Source of the DNA: Nymphaea colorata
Taxonomy: Eukaryota; Streptophyta; Magnoliopsida; Nymphaeales; Nymphaeaceae
Assembly: GCF_008831285.2 (NCBI RefSeq)
Contig: NC_045144.1
Location: 11,635,672-11,699,671, forward strand
Direction: 5' to 3'
DNA length: 64,000 bases
Below are positions 1-11,330 of the stretch, piece after piece. The notes under the pieces were generated by a model. That model was not told the origin of the DNA. It was given only the letters and a program-made list of their open reading frames with translations, and made no database searches. Position 1 is the first letter of the stretch; every line of letters begins with the position of its first letter. The position numbers and the translations under genes are program-made.

Positions 1-2740
1 AGGTAGGTGATTATAGTTTATTCTCCACTATTTTTTGCTTCTTTTTATTTATCCTCAAGTTCAATATCCATGGGAGGGTTTTATTTCTATTCTTATTCAT
101 AGCTGGGAATGATGTCCAGCTAGGGAGAGCTAGATTACTATACATTTTAATGCATGAGGCATGCATAAATTGGTTTTTCTAAAAAGAGAATCCATGGATG
201 AAATTTTCAAAAGAGCCCCATGGCCACGTTCCTTTCAAAATAGCTAGCCTAAACCATTCTTATGAATGTGATCCACCCTTGTATGGCGAAATCATTGACA
301 AACAAGTTTGATTATTTTTCTTGTTTCTTTTATTTTATGTCATTTTGATTCATGCATTCTTGATTTACTTGATTAAGGGCGGAAGAGAAGATTAGAAACT
401 AGTTTTCAATCTTTCTATGTAACAAATTCCAGCTATGAATCATCATGGTTCATAAGCTAGGTGGTCCCTTGTAAAATATCCCATTTTGAGGAGCAAGATA
501 TGCATATATATATATATATATATATGCTTGTGTAACCCCTTATTCAAAATCATTTTCTCTTTTAAACTTAGGTTGGAACATGTTTAAATAAAGAGAACTT
601 CATTTTGATCTTTGTAGTTCAAAACTACAAGATCATTCAATATTTCATCTTAAAATTTCATCAATTCTATCAATACATGCATGAAATGCATGAATATTGC
701 CAAGATCAGACCATGCTTTCATAAAATTTAGCTTAAAATTTTAAAGTTTAAGCTCTTGAAATGTTAATTTCCAACTACAAAGTGGCTATCTTTCATAGAG
801 CTTTAGAAAGTTCTAATCTCATTCAAACTGGCACCTTAATAATATTTTAAGGGTCGTTGTCTTCATTTCATATATTTCTAGATCTTGCATGGGATTAATC
901 AGCATCCCAAAATGCTTCAAAATCATGTTCAAAATATAATTTTAATTTTCCTAAAAGAGAATATCAAATATGTTAAATTCATCCAAGGAATGGAGGAATC
1001 TTTTGGTGTAAAATCTGAAATCTAATTTGATTTTAGAAAAGAAAGTTTTTCTAAAACTTCATATCATGACCCAACGTGTATATCTAACACTAATGAGAAC
1101 ATGTTCTCAAAAGAAACATTTATCTTTCTGATTTAGACATTTAACTTATGAACAATTAAGCAAACTTCAATGATTTGTCTTCATTTTTTAAGAAATATTT
1201 ATGGTTTTCAACCATTTAAATTAATATAAAACTTGATTTTATGGCTATTTTGAGACAAAGTGGATGTTATCAATGTCTCCCATATATTTTTTGAAGACTG
1301 ATTTTAACTTCATTTACATAATTTTTTATTATTTTGAAATTTTAATTCAAAGTTTTAAGCTTGTGGAGTGTATCTCTAACTCCTATGCTTAAAAATATGT
1401 TAAGCATATGTAGAGAAAGTCCTACATTCCAATTAAAAATCAATCTTTGTGTGTGAATTATATAATGTATGTTTATATTGACTGAATGTTGAGAAATAGT
1501 TAGAGAGAGAGAAGAATAAATGTCCCATATAGTTTATCTTCTTCTTTCATGCATTCACATTCACTAAATCAATTACACCACATGCTCCTTCTCTAAAAAT
1601 TAAGTGATCCTATTTCAAGTTGCAAAAGGTGATCAAGTCATATTGTTACAAGAACTTGAAAATCTCTTTTAGTTTCAAAAGAAAACACAAATAGCATCAT
1701 ATCCTAATTTGGTCAAAATACTTTTGAAAACAACATATTTTTTAACATTTTGAAATCTTCATCAAAAAAGTGAATTTTACTTGCTCCCAACTCTTCTCTA
1801 AAAAGAGAACTAATTTGAAAATTAAGTTCATATCTCCTAAACTTAATCATATGGTTTGGCAAAAAGAGAGCTCAAAATCAATCATTTGCTAAAAACGTTT
1901 AGCCACTTTGTCTAAAATTTGGTCTATTTGCTAAGTTAACTTGGCCATTTTTCCTGAAAATTTGATCATACGTCGATCTCAATTTGAATCCAAAAATCAT
2001 GAAATATTCTTGAGTTCACAACAAATAACTAAATCTCAATCACCAAAATCTTCAATTTTTCAATCCAAATTCCTAATTATCTATTAAAATTTCAAATTAT
2101 CAAGCAAACTTCTAAATCTTGGGTCAAAACTACGACCCAAATCAAATTTTCAATATTCTTGGCAAATTTTGAAATCAAATTCAAATGGCATATTTTCAAC
2201 CAAAATAATGGTTTTTCATCTTGAAGATGTTTCAATTTTTCCCAAACTCTTAAAGACAAATTTAATTTTCAAATACCTTATCAAAACAAGTTAATTTTTC
2301 AAACAACTTGTCTAAATTTTATTCCAATTTGCCTAAAATAAGCTTAGAAATTGTTTGTTCAAAACCAAATTCAAAATGAATTTTCAATTTCAATTCCGAC
2401 CCTCTATGCATAAGCATATAGGATTGCATCAAATGACTTGTACATGATCTGAGAGATGCTTAGTTATTGGCCCGATTACCCCTATTAAAGGTGACACGAA
2501 CAGTTGGACCTCGTACCGTTGAATCCTTTTCTCTTGAAATTTTTCCTCAAAACCTAATTTGAAATTCTTGTTGATCCGCATTGACGTGCCTGAGGATGGG
2601 GTAGGATGCAAACAAGTATGCAGATGGTAGTTGGCCTTTCACTTGGTCCAATCACTAGAAAGGTTTTGGTATTGTGCCAACTTTGACTAGTGCTTCAGCA
2701 ATTTGAAATTGTAAGAGCAATTTGGTGAGAGTGGTTCCTT
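1..2740. other. AT-rich region without a recognisable gene
   Basis: I see no coding region here on either strand. The stretch is AT-rich, with an AT dinucleotide run near 504-526. Near 2440-2560 it holds a segment resembling 54630-54720: in both, a GATTACCCC-type motif is followed by a GTAAAGG/TTAAAGG motif, then GGTC or TTGG, ACCT and GTACCG. This suggests that the right end of this region is part of the same dispersed, possibly Ty3/gypsy LTR-derived, repeat seen near 54.7 kb. Confidence 0.5.
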
Positions 2741-2748
2741 GAAAGCAA

Positions 2749-3983
2749 TTGTTTGTAGTAGCTCGGATCACTGTGCCTTATCATTTACTTTTGGTCAGCG
2801 AACTGGAAGATCTACAGGCCACCCCCTTTCATTTTTTCAAACCTTGGCTGCTGGCCAACAAGGGCAGGAACATAATAGAGAGTGAATGGAGATGTTTTCT
2901 AGATGGGTGCCCTATGCTTTGTGTGGTGAATATATTATCATGTGTTAAGGATGTGCTTCTATGGTAGAATAAAAATTCTTTCAGCAGCCTAGATGATCAA
3001 ATTTGTGGTCTGTACATTCAATTGGAGGCAGCTTGGAGCCAAGTGGAATTGGGCATGGTTGGGGCTCTCAACGAAGAATGCAGCATTAGGCAAAAGCTTG
3101 TTGCAGTGCTATTAATGGATGAAGTAATGCGGAAGCAGAGATCGCACATCAAGTGGTTTGGCGAAGGAGACAAGAACACTAGCCTCTTTCACTTTATGGC
3201 AAATGATAGAATGGTTAAACATAAGATTTCTATGATAGAATACAATGGTGAGGTTTTCTCTGACCATTTTCAAATATCTAGGCCTGGACCAGATACTTTC
3301 AAAGCTTATTGGGGGAAGATGAGGGACCTCCTGCTAGTAGGGGAGGTAGTTTCTGAGGAAGAGAATTACACCCTACAATATCCTATGACAGCTGAAGAGA
3401 TTAGTCAGGCCGTGGAAAGCTTAGACAAAGATAGTGGCCCAGGTATTGACATGGAATCAATCATTTTTTTTTTCCAAAAATGTTGGGAAACAGTTGGTAG
3501 TGATGTAACTAAGCAATTCAAAATTTCTTTATCGAAGGGAAGTTGGTCAAAAGTGTTAACCAGACCATGATATGTTTGCTAGCCAAAATGGGGGATGCCC
3601 AAAAGGTAGATGACTCGCCTTATCTCCTTATACAACACTACTTACAAATTATTGCCAAAGCTATGGTACATAGGATGAGGCCTATTATGAATAAAATCAT
3701 TCACTGCATCCAAGCCGCTTTTGCAAAAGGGCAGCACATTCAAGATAATATCATGTGGGCTAAAAATTGGTGAATTTGGAAGAGTTCTGGGCCAAAGTGT
3801 CAGTTATTCAGGGAACGGGAATCTTGGTGTGGCCTCCATGATGAGTCTGCGGGGTATCACCGATGATGGAGAGATGTGCATTCTTCAAAAGATCTTTAAG
3901 TTTCACAAAAAATATGGCAATATCATTCACTTAGTGACCGTTGAAGAGGGTTGGCCTCAAATTCGTCAGGTCCAATAGGGGAG
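2749..3983 (+). pseudogene. L1-type LINE ORF2 fragment (linker and start of reverse transcriptase)
   Basis: This is a broken piece of a non-LTR retrotransposon ORF2 of the plant L1 type. The first part (2749-2967) reads like the region between endonuclease and reverse transcriptase, with a PFHFFKPWL segment followed by GCPMLCVV. It continues in the same frame past a single TAG stop at 2965-2967 into 3022-3570, where KQRSHIKWFGEGDKNTSLFH matches the conserved L1 linker (usually KQRSR..WLKEGDKNTKFFH). A frame change then leads to 3543-3773, where IIAKAMVHRMRPIMNKII and QAAFAKGQHIQDNI correspond to early RT blocks (usually KIISKVLANRLKPIL and QSAFVPGRLITDN). The YADD catalytic block is not seen. 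No poly(A) tail or TSD was found, so the boundaries are approximate. It cannot encode an active protein. Confidence 0.85.
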
Positions 3984-4882
3984 TTGGGGAAACAATTCTT
4001 GGGCATGGTTTTTGTGGAATGAAGGGATTGAGATCAGGCTAGCTAATAGAGCAGCAGTAATTGAGCTCGGTTTTTTTGGTGAAGAAATACTTCAATTTTA
4101 ATCATGACATTTTTGTAAAGATGGATAATGGTTAAAGTCATTGTTACTGGGTTTTAAGCGTTGGGCTAATCCTTGGCATTTAATTTTGTTAAGGCCTGAT
4201 GGCTTTCCCTTTTTCTTTACATGTTAATTTTCTTAATAAATCATGGGGCCTAAGCAAGCTTTTACCTCAATTCCATTATAATTAAAACATAGATTCAATT
4301 ATAATGCTCATGAAAGGTGGTTGTTAGAATGCATCTTAGGTTGTTGCATGAGTTACGTAAGATATTGTTAAGATATAAGGCATTTTCTCATTGGACAATC
4401 TATATAATTATAGATGTTATCTGAATAACTTGCTTTGATATGAGAAGTTTGTCAAGTTATAGTTGATAGCACTTTGTGAATGTATGTCAATAAAATTCTC
4501 CACAAATATGAAAAGAAAGAATTTGTCTCCTACTTCAATACTCATAAAAATGAAAGAAAATGTGCTTTCCTAATGATAAGGAGTACACTAAATGAGAAGT
4601 CAGCACATGTCATGTGGTGTATAACTTGATTTCGATTTGGTGAGGGTTTTTCAAAAGAAATTCACGCAAGATCTTATGTATAGTTTCTTTTTATTATTGT
4701 ATTAGAAAAGGACTGTGAATCATTTGTTGTGTGTCAACAATGAGAAATTATTTTATATCATCTTATTAATCTTCTAGCACAATGTTGCCTTTAGGAACAT
4801 TTGTGAATTTCTCTTAGTTGGATGCATTAAGTTTTATGTAATCACAATTCATTATCTTGTATGATTCACCAAATTGTTGTTG
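3984..4882. other. No gene seen
   Basis: AT-rich spacer between the LINE fragment and the small hAT-like element. I found no exon, RNA gene or clear repeat boundary in it. Confidence 0.4.
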
Positions 4883-4890
4883 TGCATTTC

Positions 4891-5277
4891 TAGGGCTTGG
4901 CATAGAGCCGGCTTGACCTGGCCCAGCCCGATAAGAGTTGGGCCCAGGCCAGCCCGACACCCGAAACTCGAGTTTGGGCCGGGCCTTGATACCCACCATT
5001 TGAGGTCGAGCCCGGCCTGGCTCGGCCCTGTTAAAATAAAAAAAAATTAAATGTAAAATAAAAATTTTAAAAGTAAAATATATTTTAAAAAATAAAAAAT
5101 ATATCATTATTAAATAAAAATAATATAATAAATAAATCAGGCCAGATCGAGCCCCGTCGGGCTGACCCGGGCTAGCCCAATACATTAAGACTGGGTACTG
5201 GGTACCTATCAGGTACCAGGTACCTGGGCCCTATGCCCAGGCTTATGCATTGTACCTGGGCCCTATGCCCAGGCTTA
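4891..5277. mobile_element. hAT-like MITE (387 bp) with 8-bp TSD
   Basis: A short non-autonomous DNA transposon. The left end reads TAGGGCTTGGCATAGAGCC. The right end, reverse-complemented, reads TAAGCCTGGGCATAGGGCC, giving imperfect terminal inverted repeats of about 19 bp. Direct copies of TGCATTTC flank it at 4883-4890 and 5278-5285. An 8-bp target duplication and a TAGGG start are usual for hAT transposons. The interior has GC-rich arms (GGGCC/GGCCC words) around an AT-rich centre of about 90 bp. It has no transposase. The minus-strand reading frame 4814-5185 across it is low-complexity and not a gene. The last 32-33 bp of the element, plus part of the TSD, are present twice in tandem (about 5219-5283). 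Confidence 0.8.
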
Positions 5278-5285
5278 TGCATTTC

Positions 5286-6003
5286 ACATAAATTTTTTCT
5301 CTCATTTGAAAATAAGAATTTAGCGGAACAACTTAAAGGACCGACTGAATAGTTTTAAGGTCAATCTTTTCATAAAGTACTTCACATGGGAGGTGGAAAA
5401 ATGTTGAAATTATTGATTTAATCCAACCTTAGGTAGTCTGTAAGGATATGATAAAAGAGTTCATTTTTTAATCTTTTTTGGTTGTGATACCCATAATGGT
5501 CATTTCTCTTTCATGTACATGTGTGCCCATTTTCTATGAGGGATAGACACACTTAAGTATCTAGCAACACAATACTTGAGAAATTGAGGCAAAAAAGTGT
5601 TCACAAACCGGATCTACTCCCCAGGCTCTAAGGCCTTTGCTCATCACATCCCCAGGCTCTAAGGCCTGTACTCATCACAGGGTGGCAATGGTGGAGGAGA
5701 AAGCGGCTCCGCACACACCAAACACTCCAGCACCGTTTAGGGAAATGGCTAAAATCCAACAAAGAGGACTTTTAAGTATAAGGTGGAACTTTAGAATCCT
5801 AGAGCAAATTTTTCTGCTTATGGAAATGCATGTCATGTTTCATTTGCTATACGGTGGAAATGTGCTTTATCTATGCTACCTCAATATAACAATGTTGTCA
5901 TGAAGCATGTAGTTGAGTAAGCCTGTCATTCCCCTCATGAAATTCTCTCATACTGAAACTCGTTGTAACTTTCTCTCAAATATCAAGTCATTGTCTTTTG
6001 CAG
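5286..6003. other. Region upstream of the NB-ARC exon; 31-bp tandem duplication
   Basis: No TIR-domain exon could be recognised. A 31-bp unit beginning CCCCAGGCTCTAAGGCC is duplicated at 5619 and 5650. Near 5995-6003 a TTGTCTTTTGCAG sequence gives a good 3' splice site for the following NB-ARC exon, so the TIR exon of the resistance gene is either lost or decayed beyond recognition. Confidence 0.5.
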
Positions 6004-6338
6004 AAACCAAAGAAAGCTTATCGAGAAAATTACTGCTTGGATTCAGGGGACCTTACAAACCAAGCTCCTTGATGAAGGGGAAAACAATGTTGGTCTTGAG
6101 CGCCGTGTCGAGGAGGTGGTAAAGCGCTTGAATTTTCACTCAGAAGATGTCTGGATCATTGGGATCCGTGGTATTGGAGGCATAGGAAAGACAACCCTTG
6201 CCAAGGCCTATAACAGAAGCCTTCACTTATTTAAAGCTTGTAGCTTCATTGAAAATGTAAGGGAGGAATCGAAATCTGAAGGACTCGTCCAGCTCCAAAA
6301 GCAACTCATTGAAGATATTTCAAAACGGATAACATAAG
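6004..6338 (+). pseudogene. TNL NB-ARC exon, P-loop part
   Basis: The frame is open from the TTTTGCAG splice site at about 6003. It reads through a VGLERRVEEVVKRLNFHSED segment, WIIGIRGIGGIGKTTLAKA (Walker A lysine and threonines present, ATP/ADP binding), and FIENVREESKSEGLVQLQKQ (RNBS-A region). It ends at the ATAAG target site (6334-6338) of element E. This part shows little decay. Confidence 0.9.
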
Positions 6339-7004
6339 TGATGCAAGAAAAATCAAGATTTAGGAAATCTTAATCCAACTGCATCCACAGCTAAGCTAAA
6401 GCTAAACTTAAACTAAACTTAATCTAACTAAAACTTAAGCAAACAATCAAAGGAACAAGAAGAACATAAGGAAATAAGAAAACACTTCTTTGTTTCAACT
6501 TCTTCACCGTGTTACAAAATGACCCACCTCCCTTTATATAGGGAAAATGATGGATTACAGATCTGGATCCGTTTAATAAGTACCAAAAATCTAACTAGAT
6601 CCAATTACATGATTTGATTATGCTTTCATCTTGCATCAGACTCCCCTAGTTCGAGAAGAGTCGCCCTCGACGAGTTTAAATCTTTCATCATGCCAAAATT
6701 GGATCTGTTGAACAAAAGGACCAACCACTCCCCAAGTTGGTGGTCCGCTCACTTCTCCTGAAGATGATCAAGGTGGCGGCTCAGGTGGTGGCTTTGGAGA
6801 AGAAACACAGGCTTGGATATGATATAAGGGCATTCCTTATTCAAATCCAGTCTCAAGTGATGGAAAGAACTGGTTTGGATCCAAATCTGAACTCTTATAC
6901 CTGTGAATCGAATGATATGGACCCGAACCGGGTCCAAAACCTGGTTTGGCTTGAACCGGTCCCAAAAGGAACCGGTCCAAACCCACGAGCGCCTCGAGCG
7001 GTAG

Positions 7005-7341
7005 CTCGAGGCGCCGCTCAAGGTTTCCCCTTTCCGCCTCAAACAGAGGCCGAAGGGGCAAACCAAAGGGCGGACGTGCGGCGCCCTCTGCCTCCCACCT
7101 ATCTATTCTGAGGGGGAAAGGAGGCGGACGAGAGTTGCCTGTCGCATCCAGTCCGCTGGCAGGCAGCGATTACCACTCGAGGCGCCGCTCAAGGTTTCCC
7201 CTTTCCGCCTCAAACAGAGGCCGAAGGGGCAAACCAGAGGGCGGACGTGCGGCGCCCTCTGCCTCCCACCTATCTATTCTGAGGGGGAAAGGAGGCGGAT
7301 GAGAGTTGCCTGTCGCATCCAGTCCGCTGGCAGGCGGCGAA
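7005..7341. repeat. 171-bp GC-rich direct tandem duplication inside element E
   Basis: A GC-rich unit beginning CTCGAGGCGCCGCTCAAGG occurs at about 7005 and again at about 7176 with few differences. The surrounding 6960-7740 block is much richer in G+C than the rest of the window and has no similarity I recognise to gag or pol. It could be captured sequence or a non-coding filler of a LARD-like element. Open frames across it on both strands (7170-7745 minus, 7306-7611 plus) look compositional rather than coding. Confidence 0.7.
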
Positions 7342-7737
7342 CCCATGGCACTGGCGGGAGGCAGGGCCACGGGCGGTGGCCGGTCGGATGGAGGTGCTAG
7401 CAGATATTTTCCTCTGGTTGTAGAACTGCTGGCGACGTTCCTTGCACTGCCACCAACTGGCGACGGAAACAGTGATGCCCTCTGCGCTTCCCCTTGCCCA
7501 CCTAACGTGACAGGAATTGGAAGACCCGCCGACATTCCTTTCCCTGAGCGGAGTACCAGCGTCTGCCGACCGGTGGGCAGGGATGAGTTCATGGCCATCG
7601 TTCCTGCCTGACGATGGGAGGAAGATGGCCCAGACAGATGCAGTGGAACTCCGGTGAGGAGTCTCGACGCCAGGTGAGGTTCAACGGCCAGCGATGGAGC
7701 TCCTGTTTCCCCCAAACTCCCGTTTCCGGCAGGACTC

Positions 7738-8038
7738 TGATGCAAGATGAAGGCATAATCAAATCATGTAATTGGATCTAGTTAGATTTTTGGTACTTGT
7801 TAAACGGATCCAGATCCGTAATCCATCATTTTCCCTATATAAAGGGAGGTGGGTCATTTTGTAACACGGTGAAGAAGTTGAAAGAAAGAAGTGTTTTCTT
7901 ATTTCCTTATGTTCTTCTTGTTCCTTTGATTGTTTGCTTAAGTTTTAGTTAGATTAAGTTTAGTTTAAGTTTAGCTTTAACTTAGTTGTGGATGCAGTTG
8001 GATTAAGATTTCCTAAATCTTAGTCCTTTATTGCATTA
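7738..8038 (+). mobile_element. Solo LTR of the E family, inserted in element E in opposite orientation
   Basis: A third copy of the E LTR lies reversed within the interior of E. It begins TGATGCAAGATGAAGGC and ends TTGCATTA (canonical ...TTGCATCA). GACTC directly flanks it on both sides (7733-7737 and 8039-8043). No PBS or polypurine tract adjoins it. The simplest reading is a later insertion followed by LTR-LTR recombination. Its TATATAAAGGG promoter faces right. Confidence 0.8.
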
Positions 8039-8334
8039 GACTCCCATCAGAAGCGGCTCTTGTTTCCCCCACACTCCCAACGCTTCTTCGTGACTGCTCA
8101 CCTTTGTCTACTCCCAATGCGCAGATGTTGGGAGTAGAAGACGACGATCGACCCAACGTCAAAGGATGTCCATGAAGAATTTGTGGGTTCTGCAAAATAA
8201 AGCTGAGCATTCCTCTGATTTCCTCAATGTTCTTGGTTACGACAACAAGATCCTGTCTAATGAAAGATAAATCAGATTTCTGCCTTGCTACGGTGAGCAA
8301 GGTTTGCTGAACTTGGTCTTTCATGTTCGTAAAA
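8028..8334 (-). CDS. Short gag-like frame of element E
   Basis: A minus-strand frame begins just downstream of the primer-binding site, with ATG in the MKDQVQQTLLTVARQ segment. It encodes about 100 residues: a helical, Q/E-rich stretch (IRQDLVVVTKNIEEIRGML) and then a Ser-rich linker. Its position and composition fit the N-terminus of a plant LTR-retrotransposon Gag. No zinc knuckle, protease or polymerase follows. The solo LTR at 7738-8038 cuts across its end. Family assignment is not possible by eye. Confidence 0.4.
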
Positions 8335-8657
8335 AGCCTCGCTCTGATACCAATTGATGCAAGAAAAATCAAGATTTAGGAAATCTTAATCCAACTGCAT
8401 CCACAACTAAGCTAAAGCTAAACTTAAACTAAACTTAATCTAACTAAAACTTAAGCAAACAATCAAAGGAACAAGAAGAACATAAGGAAATAAGAAACAC
8501 TTCTTTCTTTCAACTTCTTCACCGTGTTACAAAATGACCCACCTCCCTTTATATAGGGAAAATGATGGATTACGGATCTGGATCGTTTAACAAGTACCAA
8601 AAATCTAACTAGATCCAATTACATGATTTGATTATGCTTTCATCTTGCATCAATAAG

Positions 8658-9190
8658 TCAGGGGACCCCATTGATTAAACAAATGGTTGGTCATAAGCAT
8701 ATGCTTCTTGTTCTCGATGATGTCAATGAACATGAGGAGCTCGATGCATTGGCTCGCAACAGAAGCTGGTTCCATTCAGGAGGTAGAATCATCATCACCA
8801 CAAGGCAAGTGGAGGTCCTCCAATTGGCAGGATGAAGCGATTTATATGCTTGAAGCATTGGATAAGAAAGAATCACTTCAGCTATTCAAGCATCATGCAT
8901 TTGGAGATGAAAAACCCGGAGAGGAATACATCAAAATATCAACGAAGTCCGATCAATTAGCAGTGGGATACCATTAATTCTCTGAATATTCGGTTCGCTT
9001 TTTAGGACAGCAGAATCCCCAGTTGAATGGCACGAATTGCTGAAAGACTTGAGACTTATTCAACCTGGCAAAGTTCATGAAAACTTAAGGATATGTAATG
9101 ATCGTTTGAATGATCATGAGAAGATAATTTTCTTAGATATTGCATAGCTTCTTATCAGAAAAAACTCAAAAGATGCCGTCTATGTGAAGC
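8658..9190 (+). pseudogene. TNL NB-ARC remainder (kinase-2 to RNBS-D)
   Basis: Immediately right of element E the NB-ARC domain resumes. Kinase-2 reads HKHMLLVLDDVNEHEELDAL and RNBS-B reads SGGRIIITTRQVEVLQLAG. A frame change follows near 8830. The next segment DEAIYMLEALDKKESLQLF then KHHAFGDEKP corresponds to RNBS-C, and beyond another frame change LNDHEKIIFLDIA is RNBS-D, followed by a TAG where cysteine is normal. The GLPL motif is blurred. Confidence 0.85.
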
Positions 9191-9380
9191 TTTCACCTCA
9201 TTTAGCTACAAGGAGTTTGCAGAACAAGTCGCTTATTAAGATTAACAATGGCAAGTTTGAAATGCATGACCAAAAGACATGGGAAGGGGAATCGTTCTGA
9301 GGGAAAGCCTCCAGCGTCCTGGAAGCTACAGATGGTTATGGTATTATGACGACGTAGTGAAAGCATTAACCAATGCTCAG
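9191..9380 (+). pseudogene. TNL MHD region and exon end
   Basis: The segment reads NNGKFEMHDQ, then after a one-base frame change KDMGRGIVLRESLQRPGSYR and WLWYYDDVVKALTNAQ. This matches the MHD motif and following helix of TNLs (MHDLLRDMGREIVRQESP...). The exon ends at CAG/GTAAGAG (9380/9381), an excellent 5' splice site. Confidence 0.8.
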
Positions 9381-9415
9381 GTAAGAGTACTTGACCTGTT
9401 CAATTCTTCTCGTGG

Positions 9416-9452
<37 letters not shown>

Positions 9453-10148
9453 CTCTTCCCGACTCACAGTGTTGCTTTCTGCCGATCTCTCTCCGTCACC
9501 AGTAATAGCCACTATTCTTTGAATCAGCCTGAAAGCCCACTTGGATCGAATCAATAATAAACGGTTCTGATTTAGCCGCCTATTCAAGCATGCTATGTGT
9601 TGGATCTTAACTTTTCTTTTAATTTTCTAAGTTTTTTTTATTTTCAATGACTTTATATATGTTCTCGATTTTTTAAATAATTATTCAATATTTTGTGGTC
9701 GATTAACAATTGATTCAACTAAAACATTGAATCGATTGCTTCGATTTAAAAACTGATTGTTAATGCGTTGGCCTAGCTAGTTAGCTCAAAACATATTTTC
9801 AATTGTCAGATTAAGTATTATTCTTCAATTATCTTCTATCAGCCAAATCGATCTATTGAAACATTAGTTTTTACTATTTGCAGAATAGAAGCATCTAATT
9901 GTGTACCATCTGTCAATATATATATATATATCTATATATAGACTTTTATGAAAAAACAAGTATCTTTCGGTCTCTCACAACACATTTCTCGATTCAGTGC
10001 ATAGAACAGTGGATTTAATCACACCTGATATATTGCAGCCAGAATTGGTCATAGGCCCTGATGGCTAGAGTGTGTGTGTATATATATATATATATATACA
10101 CTGCATGCATGTTTAAATCTATTTTCCTTTTTCTTTTTCTTTTTTTAG
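9381..10148 (+). other. TNL intron remnant with microsatellites
   Basis: Non-coding sequence between the MHD exon and the first LRR exon. It contains a CT run near 9420-9450, a TA run near 9918-9945 and another near 10077-10099. A pyrimidine-rich TTTTTCTTTTTTTAG at the end gives the acceptor for the LRR exon. Confidence 0.7.
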
Positions 10149-10379
10149 GGGGGTAATGTTCAGGTCATCCTTCTCAACCTATGCGAGGTGAGCAAGGTGC
10201 AATTGAGCACTGAAGCCTTTGGACTGATGACCCAACTCAGAATCCTCCTTATGAACTTTGCCATCTTCAATGACTGTGACTTCAGGCACTTGCATGCAAG
10301 TCTGAAATGGTTAGAATGGAAAGATTGCCCCTTCGATGCATTTCCATTTGAAAGAATTCAAAATCATTGTGGCCCTTAA
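10149..10379 (+). pseudogene. TNL first LRR exon
   Basis: The translation VQLSTEAFGLMTQLRILLMN, then DCDFRHLHASLKWLEWKDCP, is the conserved opening of a TNL LRR domain (usually ...LSTEAFAKMTKLRLLQLN... and LR.L.W.G.P). It ends with a stop at 10377-10379. A second, more decayed stretch and an intron follow. Confidence 0.85.
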
Positions 10380-10536
10380 TTTATCTCGGAGTTTCATCAG
10401 CTAATTGTGGAGCGAACCAATCAGGCTTGAGTTCGAAACCCACCAAACAGGTTTGCAATTGATTCAACGATGGTATTATATTGTAATGTTTTTTATTTAT
10501 AATGCTCTTTATTGACTTAACATACCCACCCGGCAG

Positions 10537-10951
10537 TTGTTTGATGCACTAAAAGTTCTTGACCTCTCCTGCTGTGATTGTCTAAATGGCACTCCCAATT
10601 TTGCAATTGCACCAAATTTGGAGAAGTTGATACTTGATGAATATAGCAAGCTGAGAGAAATTGGTAATTCAATTGGGTTGCTAAAGAATTGGTTTATCTT
10701 TATTTTAGCATGAGAGAGTGTGTGTCCTTGGAGAAATTACCCAATATTGAGTTCCTTTGAAGTTCTCAACCTCGAAGGATGCAAGAGCCTTGTCGATTTT
10801 CCCGAAAATCCACCAACAAATCTTGAGAAACTCAACTTGCAGGAGTGTGAAAGGCTTAAACCTCTACCTCCCCTTTGCGAGTTTCGAACGTTAAGAAAGA
10901 TGGCTGCCGATGCCTTGACCACAGAAGGAAACATTTATTTCATGAGGTTCT
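10537..10951 (+). pseudogene. TNL LRR exon interrupted by element A
   Basis: After a CCACCCGGCAG acceptor, the frame reads LFDALKVLDLSCCDCLNGTP, NLEKLILDEYSKLREIGNSI, and in a second frame FEVLNLEGCKSLVDFPENPP and NLEKLNLQECERLKPLPPL. These are short LRRs with the L..L.L..C..L..P spacing usual in TNLs. The exon is cut at 10951 by element A. The target duplication GTTCT is at 10947-10951 and 20658-20662. Confidence 0.85.
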
Positions 10952-11330
10952 TGTTACAGTCGTATTCCCAAAAAGAATGCTTCAACAACAATAAAAGAGG
11001 CCAAACCAACATAAAATTGCTAAAAATCGGAATCACAGGGCTGCGAGCATAAGATCGAGTTTCCAACACCAATATTGCAGCAATATACGCCACGATATAT
11101 GTTAAATAATGCAGAAAACAAGAGACACCAATTTACGTCGAAAAACCACCAATAATGGGGTAAAAAAACACAGCCAAGAGAGATATATATTTACACTTCA
11201 AAGAGGCAATACAACTATGTTGTTCTTTTTGCAGAGAATAGCATAAATCATTCTTAAGAATGAATGCACAAGAAAACAACAAGAAAAGAAATCACTATAT
11301 GTTCTTCTTTTCTTTCCTTCCTTCTTACCT
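10952..11330 (-). repeat. Truncated 3' LTR of element A
   Basis: This aligns by eye with 19982 to about 20355, beginning TGTTACAGTCGTATTCCC. Similarity stops near 11325-11330, where LTR sequence of element B starts. Confidence 0.8.

Larger units (their letters stand above)
6339..8652 (-). mobile_element. LTR retrotransposon E (non-autonomous, 2.3 kb) inside the NB-ARC exon
   Basis: Two direct LTRs of about 300 bp (6339-6638 and 8355-8652) start TGATGCAAG and end CTTGCATCA. Identical ATAAG duplications flank the element at 6334-6338 and 8653-8657. A primer-binding site complementary to initiator tRNA-Met (GCTCTGATACCA on +, 8341-8352) adjoins the right LTR. A purine tract (AGGGGAGTC on the minus strand) adjoins the left LTR, so the element runs on the minus strand. 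The LTRs contain a TATATAAAGGG box. I counted about four substitutions and two indels between the LTRs, so insertion was recent. The interior has one gag-like frame and no pol, so it would need another element's enzymes. It is further interrupted by a solo LTR at 7738-8038. Confidence 0.9.

Noticed and set aside
7170-7745. 191-codon minus-strand frame in element E as a captured gene
   Set aside because: Pro/Ser/Gly/Arg-rich, spans a tandem duplication, and an equally open frame lies on the other strand. Kept only as a composition anomaly.
10077-10099. TA-run as a TATA promoter of the TNL
   Set aside because: It is a microsatellite within an intron between NB-ARC and LRR exons.
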